Origin: Platanthera guangdongensis
Lineage: Eukaryota; Streptophyta; Magnoliopsida; Asparagales; Orchidaceae
Direction of reading: 5' to 3'
DNA: 64,000 nt
Assembly (NCBI GenBank): GCA_039583875.1
Contig: CM077158.1
Coordinates: 125,981,900-126,045,899 of the forward strand
In this document: positions 35,588 through 47,649 of the stretch, in pieces
How the letters are laid out: every line of letters starts with the position of its first letter
Numbering within the stretch: position 1 is the first letter of the stretch
Notes under the pieces: model-generated
What the model was told of the DNA's origin: nothing
Database searches by the model: none
The model's input: the letters and a program-made list of their open reading frames with translations, nothing else
Translations under genes and position numbers: made by a program

Positions 35588-35714
35588 TGCAATCACCTGT
35601 TGGTACCCTTCAGCAGCTCCGAGCAACAACACAGGTTGATCACCACTCAATCACTGAGTAACAACACTGGCTGACCTCCGCTCACGCAACTGAACCTCCG
35701 CAACCTCAGAAACC

Positions 35715-35728
35715 TGGCTCTGATACCA
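35715..35728 (-). other. Copia-B primer-binding site (initiator tRNA-Met)
   Basis: TGGTATCAGAGCCA on minus, directly next to the 5' LTR with no gap; matches the 3' end of plant initiator tRNA-Met. The ATG follows after about 130 bases. Confidence 0.95.
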
Positions 35729-36438
35729 TGTTAAAATTTTCTCAACGTGGTCAGCAAGATAGCCCAAACGCCAAATTAATATCTTCGGAACTACCCAGTT
35801 CGCACGCTGAACCTGCGGAAACCAAAGGACTAGAGGTTGCACCCAACAAAAACAATGGAAGCACAAGAAGATCTTATAATGCATTCACTTCATTACAATC
35901 CGAGGCATACATAGCGAGACATGATTTCGCTAGTATTACAGCTGTAAACAGAAAGGAACAAAACACAAGCCGGGCGGACAGCACACCAGTCCGCCGAGAC
36001 CGCGAGGTCGCCGAGACCGCCGAGACCGCTGAGCTCGCCCAAGCTATGCTGCAAACCGCCGAATACCACGGAGTCCGCCGAGACCGCGAGGCCGCGCGGA
36101 CAGACCGTTATTCGCCTCCTGCTGAACCCGAACTGAGGAACTCCCCTACCCGCCTGAAGCCGGCGGACAGGTTATTGAAGCTGGGAAAGATGAAACAGAA
36201 CTGACAAGCCGCAGAGCGACCTCCTGCTGAGTCCGCAGAGACCGCACACTTCCAAGCACTGACCGAAGTCACAGCCAAACTCCTGGCTCCTTGAAGTTAT
36301 CCGCGCGACCTGCACACAGCAAACCGTCAGCCTGAAACAATCCGCACGGACTGAAAAACACAGACCGCAGCACTCGCCCAACCCAAATTACTGTTCACTC
36401 ACGTTACTTCGGTTACTGTAGATGTGCCAGGGGGGTCC

Positions 36439-36446
36439 TATTTATA
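36439..36446 (-). promoter_or_regulatory. TATA box of Copia-B 5' LTR
   Basis: TATAAATA on minus within CCTATAAATAGG; U3 upstream (36447-37354) carries the AGTCCGC units. Predicted start of full-length element RNA. Confidence 0.7.
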
Positions 36447-36449
36447 GGC

Positions 36450-37325
36450 CAGGTGAGGAGTGTGGTCACCGCCCATGAGATAGCGACACCGCCCCAGCCC
36501 GCGCGAATACAAACGACCGTCCGCTCAGTCCGCGAGGACTTAGCCAGTCACCAAGGGAAACCGCCAGGAGCAAGGCAACCAATGACGAACCCTCTCCAGT
36601 CCGCCCAAGCTAAGCGGACAAGGCACCAGCCCGCAAAGCTCCAACTGCTTCAGGACAGCACCCTCTTCAATGGCAGTCCGCACCAACCCGAGGCAGTCCG
36701 CAAGACTCACACCCCAATCCGCCACAAGTCCACGACCAAAGGCAAACAGCAACAGTCCGCCCGGTCACAGCGGACTTGGCGGATACGACGGACATCATGA
36801 ACTTGACACCAAGTGTGACCAAGTCCAAAACCATCAAGGGCCAGTGCGAGCATGGCGGACACAAAGTCCCGTCCGCCAAACACCCTAGCACAGACCGCAA
36901 CCAGTCCGCGAGCTCCTCGCACTTGTCCAACGCAGTAGCACCAAGCCGGACTCCAAACATCAGTCCGCCAACCGGTCTCCACAGCAAGACCTGCTGTAAC
37001 ACCTGAGCTCGACAAGGCCTCAGCCAAGCTCAAGGCCCAATCCGCAACAGCCCCAACCGCGGACACACCAGTCCGCAAGGCTTCCCGCGAACTCGAACCA
37101 ACCCGCCAACAGCACAAGCTTGCACCCGCGACCACTGAGCAAAGCACCAGTCCGCAAGCCTCTCTATCCACAGATACCAGGCCGCACCAAACCGCGGACA
37201 CCATGCAACAACCCGCTCAGAACACAGCCGGCTTCCACCAGACTTTTCACCAGGCCGCAACCTCAGTCCGCCCAGTCCGCCCAGTCCGCCAAAGCTGTCC
37301 GCACAGGCCGCGCGGCCTGTCCCGT
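36450..37325. repeat. AGTCCGC/GCGGACT motif cluster in Copia-B U3
   Basis: Some 25-30 copies of AGTCCGC or GCGGAC, densest at 37265-37310 where CAGTCCGCC repeats in tandem. Further GACCGC units continue downstream of the TATA (35990-36110). The same cluster is in the 3' LTR (30600-31475). Confidence 0.85.
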
Positions 37326-37359
37326 CACCCACTTCCACTTCACAAATTTCAACAACTAG

Positions 37360-38164
37360 CAGTACCCAAACCTAAACGCGAAAAGAGCGAGAACGACATC
37401 AGATTAATGCTAGCCCCTAAATCAGCTAAGGCGTACTTTACTAATATATTGCCAAAAAGGCACGGGATGGAAAACCGTCCCGGGTCGTTTTGTTTTGTGG
37501 GCAATTTATTAGTAAGGGCCGCCGAGCAGACAGCGTTGAGAGATACATGCGAAATATCCTCTAATTTACGTTTATTAGAAAGTAGTCCTTTTAAAAATTT
37601 CGCATATTTGGGCATTTGCGAGATAGCCTCGCAAAAAGGAACATTAATGTGAATTTGTTTTAATAATAAAATAAATTTTGCATATTGCGCGTCCTGACGC
37701 TCGTTATCTAACTTATGCGGATATGGAAGGGCCTTGTTTAAAATAATTTTTTCTTTTATAATTGGTAAAGGCGGCGTAAGCGAAGAAAGGGGAAGAGGGG
37801 TCGGAGGTGAAATATGTACCTGAGGGTCGGTCCGTTTTGGATCGACCACCTCCTTTCCGCTACGGAGGGTTATAGCGTTGGCGTTCTCTCGCGAATTGGG
37901 CTCTGTGTTTCCCGGCAGTGCCCCGAGCGCGCGCTCGGACATCATCCTCGCCAGCTGTCCAACCTGTTGTTCGAGAGTTTTTAGCGATCCGGTGTTGTTC
38001 CGGATATTTGACTCGTTGGACGCAATATACTTCGAAAAATTTTCCTCCATCGGGGAGGGTTTCGGAAGAGGAGGAGGAGGCAGAAATCCGGGCGCATAAG
38101 AAATAGGGGGACGCTGAGCATTTTCGGGTTGCTCCAAGAGAAGTTGGGGTGATTCCTCCAACAC
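37360..38164 (-). pseudogene. gag: Athila-B gag C-terminal part and protease N-terminus
   Basis: Open reading from 38164 with a Pro-rich linker, LKTLEQQVGQLARMMSER, the Athila line NAITLRSGKEV, and the start of the aspartic protease (ALADLGASINLM, catalytic Asp present). It is cut by Copia-B at the ACTAG duplication; reading resumes in frame at 29874. A frameshift near 38200 separates it from upstream gag. Confidence 0.9.
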
Positions 38165-38249
38165 GGATTATAGTTATTACTATAAGGGTTGTTGTTGGGG
38201 TTGAAGGGAGGACGACCCTAATTTCCCATGAAGTCCACGAACTCTTCAG

Positions 38250-39221
38250 TTACGCAGACGTTAGGGGGAAAAAACAAGGCGGAGTGGAGGAAGCAGCAGA
38301 CATCTCCGCCACCTGCTTTGTTAACCTTTCAACTTGAAGGGTCAAGAGAGCAGTGGCATCCACTTCAAAAAGACCAGCCGCCGGATTTGGGTGTCCCCGC
38401 GAGACGTTCCATTGATAGGTGTTCATAGCCATCTCTTCGAATAAAGCCTGGGCGGCCTCAGGGGTTTTGTTGTTTAGAGTACCCCCGGCAGCCGCGTCAA
38501 TAATTTGACGCGTCTGAAAATTCAGCCCATTATAAAAAATTTGAACTTGCAACCACGTTGGCAGTGTGTGGTGCGGGCACCAGCGGAGGAATTCCTTAAA
38601 CCGTTCCCAAGTCTCGTATAGAGACTCAGGATCGTTTTGCACAAACGAAGAAATGTCCGCCCGCAACTTTGCAGTTTTTGCGGGCGGAAAGTACTTCGTT
38701 AGGAACCGTTCCGTCAACACAGCTCACGTGGTGATACATCCTCGCGGAAGGGCATTCAACCACGCCTTGGCTTTGGACTTAAGGGAAAAAGGAAATAAAC
38801 GCAAGCGAATGGCGTCATCAGTGACGCCATTAATCTTGAAGGTGTCGCATATCTCCAAGAAATTGGACAAGTGGACATTCGGGTCCTCATCCGGCATTCC
38901 ATCGAACTGCACGGCGTTTTGGACCATTTAAATGACACTCGACTTTATTTCGAAATTATTATTCGCCACCGCAGGGCGAACAATACTCGACCCAGAATCA
39001 TCCAGGTTAGGCCGGGCGTAATAAGTCATAGTACGCTCGACCGCCGGGGTAGGGTTAGGCGCGACCATAAGTACAACAGTAGGTTCTCCGATAGATTCCT
39101 CGGGATCTAAAGAAGGATTTCGGCGTTGAGATCGAATACGTGCAAGAGAGCATTCGATCTCAGTGTCGAAGTCAAAATCTTCAGACTCGGAGGGTTGTCC
39201 ACGGGTCATACACCCAAACAA
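38250..39221 (-). pseudogene. gag: Athila-B gag N-terminal part
   Basis: Starts MFGCMTRGQ at 39221 (or the second Met) about 120 bases after the PBS. One frame throughout with in-frame stops at 38928-38930 and 38724-38726; at the latter relatives have Trp, consistent with TGG to TGA. Gag core motifs: [62 protein letters not shown]. Forms the particle shell. Confidence 0.92.
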
Positions 39222-39342
39222 AAATAAAACAAAATAAACTTTTTTTTTGTTTTAAAATAAAGTTTTTAGTTTTTTTTTAGTTTATAGAAAATAAGTAAAA
39301 GTAATAGACTCCGGAATTCGAAATAGCAACTCGAAAAGAGAT

Positions 39343-39360
39343 TCCCCGGCAACAGCGCCA
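39343..39360 (-). other. Athila-B primer-binding site (tRNA-Asp)
   Basis: TGGCGCTGTTGCCGGGGA on minus, six bases from the 5' LTR; one mismatch (C to T) to the perfect tRNA-Asp site seen in Athila-A. Confidence 0.93.
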
Positions 39361-39366
39361 AAAACT

Positions 39367-42300
39367 TGATGCGCCCGCGAACAGACTCTTACTGTGGTTG
39401 GTTCGGTGAGTCGATCGCCGCAGGCGTGCTACAGTGGGCAAGTGCACCTATCGCAAGTAGTACTCGATATTCGGGGGAATACCGAGGTCATATTGTTCTC
39501 GGGGTCGTGTTGACTATTCTTACTCCTCCGGGAGGACTATTATTTTACTGAAAGTAAGGTGGATTTTTTTAATTAACTAAAGACAGAAAAGCAAAGGTGC
39601 GAAAAAATGATTTAGAAAATATTCGATGAAGGGTTAACGCTCGGCATCGAATCGGATTAAGACTAAAACAATTTTTAATAATTATAGGACTTAGTTCTCA
39701 AATTAATAATAAGGCAACTTGGACGTGGAGGTTCCACAAATGTGAGCTCACCTAGCTATAGGGATATCGCTCACCTAAACGATAAGACTATTCGACCGAA
39801 CGTTAGTTCGACGAAGGATTCCTCTTAACGCCCGCTTTACGCTAAGAACCCCGCTATTGGGTGGGGAACCCAATCCAGTAGAATTACGCTTGTCCTCTTT
39901 TGAGGGTATGCACACAACTCTATTTACCCAGGGGTATCGGTCCATATGCACGCGCCTCTCGGCTAGCTAGCATATGGACTACGGAAATAGGGCCCATACA
40001 TCGATATGTGGTCCTACGCGTCGTTAACCCGGGGTAAACCTTAAGTCCTTAAATTAAAATGAAAATAAAGAGCTTCAATTATTAGAAATCATTTTAAATG
40101 CCCAATGCTCTTCGATACCGAGGCTAATAGCGATTAGCCACACATCGGTATGGGGACGGCTTTATAATTTAATGAGGCGCAAGTTCGGAATTAAACGCTA
40201 AATGATTATAAGAAGAGGACATAAAAACAAATAACAAACATTTAGAAAGCTGAAAAGTTAGCTAAAACAAGAACTCACGCACACTCCAAATTATAAATTA
40301 AACAGAAACTAAGTTACACATAAAATAAATTTGCATAATTGAAATTGCGAGTCCCACTCAAACGAGTGGGGGCGGGAAATAAAAGCTTAAAATTGCAAGT
40401 CCTACTCAAACGAGTATGACTAAAATGAAAGCGAGTCCTACTCGAACGAGTAGGAGAAAATAAATGCGATTACAGGGCTTTCTCAAATATTTACAGGGAG
40501 ATAAAGACACGCCATTTAACTCAAACGAGTAGGCGAAAATAAATGCAGGTACAAGTCCTACATAAACGAGTAGGCGGGAAATAAAGTCCGTCCATTTAAC
40601 TCAAGTGAGTAGGCGGAAAAATAAAGAAAGAAAATTACAAGTCCTACTCAAAAGAGTAGGACTGAAAATGAAAACGATGCGACATTTAACTCTTAACGAG
40701 TAGGCGGAAATAAATGCACACAAACACACACACTCCATATGAATTTCAAGAAAGCATTAAAATTAACACCTACACACACACTCTGCATAATTTGAACAAA
40801 TCATTAAAAGAAAGCATTAAAATTTAACACCTACACTCACACACTCTACATAATTTGAACAAAGCATTAAAAGAAAGCATTAAAATTTAACACCTACACT
40901 CACACACTCTTCATAAATGGGGAAAGCAATAAAAAGTTATACACATACACTCACACACACAAATTGAAAGCAAAATGAAAGTTACCTAAAAATTAAAACT
41001 TTTACTTTTTCATGCTTAGGTTTTGCCAAAAACAAATAAAAAGAAGAAATTAAAATTTATAGAAGACAAAAGTTTTTTTCAAAACAAATTAAAAACCAGA
41101 GTTTTTGGAAAATTAAAATTACAAGATTTTCATTCTTATGTTTTCATAAAAGTGATAAAAAGGTGAAAAAGAAAATGAAAAGAACAAAAAGAGGTTTTAC
41201 AATCCTACAAAAACCTAAGAAAAGAAAATAAAATTCACTTTCAAATCTCTTTTACAAATTCATAAGTATGAAATAATAAACAAAAAAAACAATAAGGAAG
41301 AACATGTTGAAGATGAGATAAATATATCATACAATGCTTGGAAATCAAACCTACTACAAAACCTATCATGAAGACAAATGAAAAACATTACTATTAAACA
41401 TGTTACACACACACACACACACACACACTTTTCATAAAGAGAAGAACAAAGGTGAAACTAAGAATAAAATGAGAAGAAAAGTGGGCACAAGAGTTCATTC
41501 CAAAGCCAAATAAGAAGAGAAAATCTAACATTTTTATTGATTAAAGGAAACTATTACAAGCTATTACAAAGACAAGGCTAAAACAAAAACAAACATGAAA
41601 GAAAAAGGGGGAAGAAATCTCCTTACATAGCACTAGAATCCATGGATGCAGCCCACAAAAAGACACTAAAATGGCCCAAAAATCTGAACCCTTGGACCTT
41701 ACAGAAATGGGCAATTTATAGGCAAAAAATTCTAAGTACACGCCCTCCGTCACGGGCGTGTAGGGGGGGCGTGTCAGTACTATTCATGAAGGCGGCCGAC
41801 GATTGGACAGGAAAGTTGACTTCGGGCTGAGTTCGAGGATTTCACGCCCCCGGTCACGGGCGTGACTCTGGGCGTGTCGGGGAGGTAGAACCAGTGCGGG
41901 TTGCGTCAAAAGTCTTCGACAGCATCTTGTCGGAAAGGTCACGCCCTAGGTCACGGGCGTGACTCTGGGAGTGTAGGTTGGTGTCGACACTCGACAATCG
42001 TCGAGCGGAAAGTGTCGAGTTGAAATCGTCGAGCTGAGATTGAGTCACGCCCCAGGTCACGGGCGTGATGCTGGGCGTGACTGTTGTTGTCGACACTCGA
42101 CAATCGTCGAGCAGAAAGTGTCGAGAGGAGAGGACACGGGCTTGGGTCACGCCCCGTGTCGGGTGACACGGGCGTGTCGCTAGGCGTGTCAAGCTTTTTA
42201 CTTCAGAAATCATCCGATTCCACGGGAAATGCAATGTCACGGCCTGGTCACCGGCGTGACCAAAATGACACGGGCTTGTACTGCCCAATTTTTGGCAGAT

Positions 42301-42454
42301 TTTGAAATTTTTCTGCAAAATAAAAGGAAATAAGTTAGTAGTAAATTTTCAAGAAGAGGAGTATTTTATTGAACAAAAATAAGTAAAAAGGACGAAAATA
42401 AATGAAAAGGACTAAATTAATGTGCACAAAAATACGTATATTTACAATTCATCA
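39367..42454 (-). repeat. Athila-B 5' LTR
   Basis: Plus ends TGATGCGCCCGCG and CAATTCATCA. Carries the same hairpin cluster, tandem 60-base units, (AC)n tract at 41404-41430, TATA (41713-41720) and CACGGGCGTG cluster as the 3' LTR. Confidence 0.96.
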
Positions 42455-42460
42455 GGGGAC
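42455..42460. repeat. Target site duplication GGGGAC (right) of Athila-B
   Basis: Matches 21602-21607; followed directly by the rest of the SIRE-B LTR. Confidence 0.9.
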
Positions 42461-42513
42461 TTCTTCAGATCAGGTACACTATTCCCAATGTACCCAACAA
42501 TCTCCCCCTATAT
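42461..42513 (-). repeat. SIRE-B 3' LTR start and polypurine tract
   Basis: On minus: PPT TATAGGGGGAGAT (42500-42513) then LTR start TGTTGGGTACATTGGG at 42499. The same arrangement is at 63899 in SIRE-E and 56570 in SIRE-D. Confidence 0.88.
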
Positions 42514-42971
42514 GGAGAAGTCATAACCCCAAAACAATGATATACACCAACATAATAATCTTGATGATTATAACATAAAAGATTTAACATACAATCAGAT
42601 GAACTTTTACAGCAGAAACAAAAATAGCCATGACATATCCATATTTCAAAATTTTATCAATATTAAAATTACAACGATCCTATATAGAATTACATTAATT
42701 CTAAGTGAAGTAAATGCATCCTAAGATTGATCAGCTTTTGTAATCACAATGCCTTTCCCTGACTGAACTTTGGAATGAACAGATGGAATACTTTCATCAG
42801 CAACCTACTTGCCCTTCTTGTCTTTGATGCTGGAAAGCTGTTCAGCCTTAAGTCTTTGTCTTTCAAAGTAATGAAAGGGATTAGAAAAGTATTTTCATGA
42901 TTCAATAGTAATCGCAGAAATTAAGCCTGCCTTCTGCTCCCTTCTGAACTTATAAATAGCCTCTTGTCGCT
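42514..42971 (-). other. SIRE-B region between env-like ORF and PPT
   Basis: No supported gene; 3' untranslated part of SIRE-B by position. Confidence 0.5.
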
Positions 42972-45405
42972 CTACATGCTTCCTCCATTCCTACTCTGAA
43001 TACCACCTACCCCTGTCATATTTGTTGGCCATGACTGATTTCCATGCAGTAAGAATGATATTCCTTGATTTTGGGCTCCATTGTTGAAAGTCAGGCCTCT
43101 CCTCAGCCTGTTGTCTAAATATTTTCTTTGACAATTGGACTTTCCTCTCCCTTTATAGAGCAGCTTCAGACATTTCCACCTCTTCAGAATTAACTCTATG
43201 TTTATGCGGAGGTGGACCATACATAAGTTGAACTTGATCATGAACGTCTTCAAATTAGGGAGGAGGGTATATAATGAAGTTGTGTGACTCCTGAGCAACT
43301 CCTTCATTTAGAGCTGGTTGGCAACCGAACTCTGCAACTTGATCATCATCACACAGAGGAGGGTATCCTAGTGTTGCTCTTATGCTATTAGAAGTCCATT
43401 TGGCATGTTCTGAGCTAGCCTTGACGATCACTCTCTCCCCCTTTATGACTTCGCTCTCAATATGATGTCTCATAGCATTATTTTGAAATCTTACTTGATC
43501 CACCACATGATGGTTCCCGGTTGTGTAGTAATTCTTGAACTATGTCATTTGATCAAAGAGAACCTTTGATGAATCCTTTATAGCTTGCAGCATTGCAGCT
43601 GAATCCACTATAAGCTTGGTTTGTAACGCAGTTCGTTAAGCATCCACTATAGTTTCTAAGGAAGTGGATTGATCAGCCATCGTCTGTAAAGTGATTGTAT
43701 GAGTCGTGGTAAAATTGTCATTCAGTCTCTTCTGATTCTCCAGAATAAAGCCTTGTTTTTGCACTATATCAGCTATCTCAACTTGTAATTCTTGTTGTTT
43801 CTTGTAAAGATAAACCACTACATTGCCTTTTTTGTGAAAACAATCAGTCATTTCTTACTTCATCAGATTCACTTAAAATCTGATCGACTTTATGTCTTGA
43901 GTTAGGTGGAACTCCATATCCTTCCTATTCTCATCCACATACTTTTCTAGATCTGTTCTTTTTTTGTCTAGCATTATCTGCAGTTGAACCATGAGAGACT
44001 CTCATCTATTGAAGCAGATGGAGTGGATTGAAGTGACTGTAAAGCTTTCTTATAGCACTGACTTTTCTTTCTTCCTTTCATAAATTGTAGTCAATTATTG
44101 CCTTGTGTCCGCTTCCTTATCAGAGTCAGATGAACTGGGTATTTTAACAGCAGTGTCTACACCAGCTGGTTCTTCAGTCATAGTTGTAGGAGACTTGGCT
44201 GATTTCTCCCCCTCAATTGTTGTACCCTGTTGATCAAGGTGTATTGCTACTAAACTTGATTCAAATTGTTGACCTTTTATAGGAGCTACATGTTCCCTAG
44301 GTGGATCTGGTATCTCCCCCTGGATGTGAGCATCCAATTCAGGTGAGTCAGTAGGATCTTTGTCAGGAGATTTATCATTCATAATAACAGGCATAGTATC
44401 ATCTTGTTGTGTAGTCAGATCTTTGAGAACCTCCTGTACTATGTTAGTGACAATATCACTATTTAACACAGTTGTTTCATCCATGGGTTTCTCTGGAATG
44501 ACTGCTGCAGAGGATTCTAACTCCCCATGGACCTGATCACCAGTTCCAGTTGTAATACCAGGAGTGTTCCTATGGATTCTTTCTTCAGCTTCATCTAAAC
44601 TGAAATTGATCCGCTCTTCTGAATCACTGGAGGATTCACTTTCTGCGTGTAATGGTTTCTTTTTCTTGATATCTTTAGGCTTCTATGGTTCTGGTGTTTC
44701 TTTGGCCAAGACTCTATCCCATCTGGACAATGTCCTTATGTCCATCCGTCGCATGTGATTTATTTTTGAACCATATTTTGGATTAAGTTCAGTAGGAATC
44801 ACTTTACTAAGATACAAACTCAGTATTCTACCCATGTTTGGTTTCTCGAGACATTCAGCAATTAAATCAAATAATAGTCTGCTCCAGTCTATCTGAAGTT
44901 TGAAAATGATCCTAGTCATTATTTCAAACATGTGAACCGAGATTCTGTCATGTGCACCAGCCTTGCATAGCATAACCTTCCCAACAATTTCAGATAGAAA
45001 TTTTCCTTGGGTGTTCATTCCTTTCCTATTCAGTGAACTCCCAATCTTTGAAACTAATTCCAAACCACACCATTGAAGTTGAACAGTAGTTTTGGTGGAA
45101 TCGACTATATCTTCTAGTTTAACTCTAGGTAATTGAAATACTTGAGTCAACCCTTTTCTTGTGATCTTGACCTTTTGTCCATTTATGGTTGATTTGATCT
45201 TTGCGGTGCGAGAATCAATCGAGGCATTTGTCGGAAGTTATATTACTTCCCTTTTCCAAATGATTGTCGGCTCAGATAATAGGTACTCAAGTCCAGCTTC
45301 TTGGATTAGTCCAATGACATTTGTAATCTCTTCGTAAGCCGAGTTGAATCCATGGCACACCAGTTTGTATCCCTCATTTATATTATCAGCCGTATTTGGA
45401 GCCAT
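42972..45405 (-). pseudogene. SIRE-B env-like ORF
   Basis: ATG at 45405 (MAPNTADNINEGYKL). One frame from there to about 43255 with stops near 45237, 44683, 44095, 43636 and 43255; then a frameshift for 43307-42972. The N-terminal third (45150-44683) matches SIRE-A's env-like protein. The middle is acidic and Ser/Thr/Pro-rich (SPDKDPTDSPELD, SSSDSDKEAD). The 43851-43636 part is predicted coiled-coil-like (KKQQELQVEIADIVQKQGF). This size and position (after RNase H, before PPT) fit the third ORF of SIRE/Maximus elements. A viral-envelope role is not shown by sequence. It has its own upstream promoter-like module. Confidence 0.75.
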
Positions 45406-45522
45406 TGTTGTTGGTTACGAAAAAGTTGAATCAAGAATTTGATGAGAGTCGACAGCAGAAAGTCTAGGTTTCAACACTAACCAAGAGAGAAGGATCTGAT
45501 GGATAGTTTCTATAGTTTATAT

Positions 45523-45532
45523 CCTTTTTATA
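45523..45532 (-). promoter_or_regulatory. Predicted internal promoter TATA box before SIRE-B env-like ORF
   Basis: TATAAAAAGG on minus, 118 bases upstream of the env-like ATG, in a spacer between the RNase H remnant and that ORF. Directly upstream lies a GTGTCGACAC cluster like that of the LTR U3. Inferred, not proven. Confidence 0.5.
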
Positions 45533-45616
45533 GTCCATTCTACTGAGAAGGTGAAAGGGCGCGTCGCCTAAAGACATCTTCATAAGTTTGGAGAAATTCC
45601 TTAGGTAAACACACGG

Positions 45617-45785
45617 AATATGTCGAAAGAGAAAATGTGTCGACTTGTGTCGACACATCTCCAGCCATCTAGACAAATAGTGTTGACACACTTACTTGTG
45701 TCAACGCAGAACTGTGTAGAATTTGTCGATAACCCTAGTTTGTGTCGACACACACTTGATTTGTCTCGACACAAACCATACTTAG
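45617..45785. repeat. GTGTCGACAC cluster upstream of SIRE-B env-like ORF
   Basis: Two exact GTGTCGACAC and six or so variants (TGTCGACTTG, GTGTTGACAC, GTGTCAACGC, TCTCGACACA) within 170 bases, outside the LTR. Confidence 0.85.
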
Positions 45786-45849
45786 CAAGATTTTTTACTC
45801 ATGAAATTTTGACTCCTGATCCTGATGATGTCTATATCTTGATGTGACA

Positions 45850-47649
45850 GTAGGATTGCATTCTTGTATTTTTGTTGAATTAGTCTATGTTTAGGCTCAT
45901 TCAAGACTTAACATGCCTAGCTCAAATTTGAAGAAATTAAACTTTTCTTCTAGTGGTTTTGTAAATATGTCAGCTATTTTCTTATTAGAAGGAACATATT
46001 CTAAGCTGATGTCTTGTTTTTCTACATGTTACCTAATGAAATGATATCTGATTTTAATGTGTTTAGTTCTACTATGAGATACAGGGTTATTTGCAATTGA
46101 AATAGCACTAGTAGAGTCACAAAACAAAGTAGATTTACTTATCTTTAACTGATAATCTTGTAGATGATGCTGAATCCACCGAAGTTGAGCACAACAATTC
46201 CCAGCTGAGATATACTCAGATTCAGCTGTTGATATGGCTACACTTGCCTTCTACCCAGAAATTGACATGATCCTGAGGTTCTTTTCCTGTTTTCTTTACA
46301 ACTTGCATAATCTGCATCTAAAAATCATATCAGTTCAAAATCACTACTCCTACAATACTAAAGGCTAAGATTTGGTGTGCCTTTTAGATATCTCAGTATT
46401 CTTTTGACTGCTTTGTAATGAGATTCTTTAGGGAAGGCTTGATATCAAGCAAAGATACAAGTAGCATGCATTATATTTTTTCTGCTGACAGTTAGGTAGA
46501 GTAGTTATCCAACAATCCCTTTGTATATGGAAATATCAATTGGCATTCCAATAATATCCTTGTCCAAAGATATGGTTGATCCCATAGGAGTTCTCATAGT
46601 AGTGATTGTTTACATGCCATACTTTTTGATTAACTCCTTAGTGAACTTTGATTGACTTATGAAAAGTCCATCTTGGGATTGTTTAACTTGGAGACCCAGG
46701 AAAAACTTAAGTTCACCCATGCTACTCATCTCAAATTTACTTTGCATTAGCTTAGCAAATTTTGTGCAAAGTGAATCATCAATTGAACCAAATATTATGT
46801 CATCAACATATATCTGTACTAAGATTGTCCTACCTTTGACTTTTCTTAGGAATAGTGTCTTGTCAATCTTTCCTCTAGAGAATTTATTCTTTAAAAGGAA
46901 TTCTGACAGAGTCTCATACCAAGGCCTTGGAGCTTACTTTAACCCATAGAGAGCTCTTGAAAGTAAGTAGACATGAGAATGTTTAGTTGGATCAACAAAA
47001 ACTAAGGGTTGTTCTACATATACTCTTTCCTTGAGGTTGCCATTCAGAAAAGCTGACTTAACATCCATTTGGTATACTTTGAAACCTTTATAAGCTGTAT
47101 AGGCTAGGAAGAGTGTTATAGCTTCCAACCTAGCCACTGGTGCAAAGGCCTGATCAAAGTCTATTCCCTCTTCTTGTCTATTACCCTTTGCAACTAGTCT
47201 AGCCTTATTTCTTATTACCACTCCATTTTCATCTAGTTTGTTTCTGTAAATCCATTTTGTTCCAATGATATTGTAATCATCAGGTCTTGGAACCAACTTC
47301 CAGACCTTACACCTCTTGAATTTGTCCAATTCTTCTTGTATTGCACCAATCCAAAATGTATCCATATTTGCTTCTTCAAACTTCTTAGGTTCTGTTTGTG
47401 ACAGAAAACTTGAATACATCACTGTATTATGATGTCTGCTTCTTGTGGTGACTCCTTGAGCATCATCACATATGATCAATTATATTGGATGATCCTTTAG
47501 GTGCCTGATAGCTACTGGTAGTATCACTTCTTCTCCTCGATCTTCTTGATCATGCTGTTGAGTTTTTTCTCCAGGTTCTTCCTGTCCTAGTAATTCTTCA
47601 AAAATATTGATTTCCTCTTGCAAATTATGCTTGCCTGTTTTTGTATCCT
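45850..47649 (-). pseudogene. pol: SIRE-B reverse transcriptase and RNase H remnant
   Basis: Open at 47479-46934 with [36 protein letters not shown], the catalytic Asp in [12 protein letters not shown] and RALYGLK. A TAA replaces Gln right after (LKQAPR), and the frame continues with YVDDIIFGS near 46800 and MGELKFFLGLQV near 46710. Further stops accumulate; RNase H (about 46420-45900) is barely readable (SHYKAVKRILRYLKGT, DSASS region). The upstream integrase is missing: at about 47649 the sequence switches to Tekay-A. Cannot encode active enzyme. Confidence 0.88.

Larger units (their letters stand above)
29880..37354 (-). mobile_element. Copia-B: young, apparently intact Ty1/copia retrotransposon
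   Basis: Complete 7475-base element: LTRs 35729-37354 (5') and 29880-31504 (3'), PBS, one open polyprotein, PPT and a perfect 5-base target duplication. By-eye comparison of the LTRs finds five substitutions and one single-base indel (about 0.3% substitution). All parts needed for autonomous movement are visible. Inserted within the protease region of Athila-B. Confidence 0.97.
35729..37354 (-). repeat. Copia-B 5' LTR
   Basis: 1626 bases, near identical to the 3' LTR. Differences seen: near 35824 (C/A), 36301 (T/C), 36379 (T/C), a G-run length change near 36431, 36788 (G/A) and 37170 (G/A). Confidence 0.97.
21608..42454 (-). mobile_element. Athila-B: Ty3/gypsy (Athila-type) retrotransposon carrying Copia-B
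   Basis: Minus-oriented, LTRs 39367-42454 (5', 3088 bases) and 21608-24701 (3', 3094 bases), target duplication GGGGAC. PBS, gag, protease, RT, RNase H and integrase are present and only lightly broken. Copia-B (29880-37354) sits in the protease region; without it the element would be about 13.4 kb. In the first 300 bases of the LTRs I count about ten differences (about 3%), younger than Athila-A, older than Copia-B. Confidence 0.95.

Noticed and set aside
35588..35650. Extra 21 N-terminal codons on the Copia-B polyprotein
   Set aside because: The frame is open but its first codon is TTG; the first ATG is at 35587 and fits the family start.
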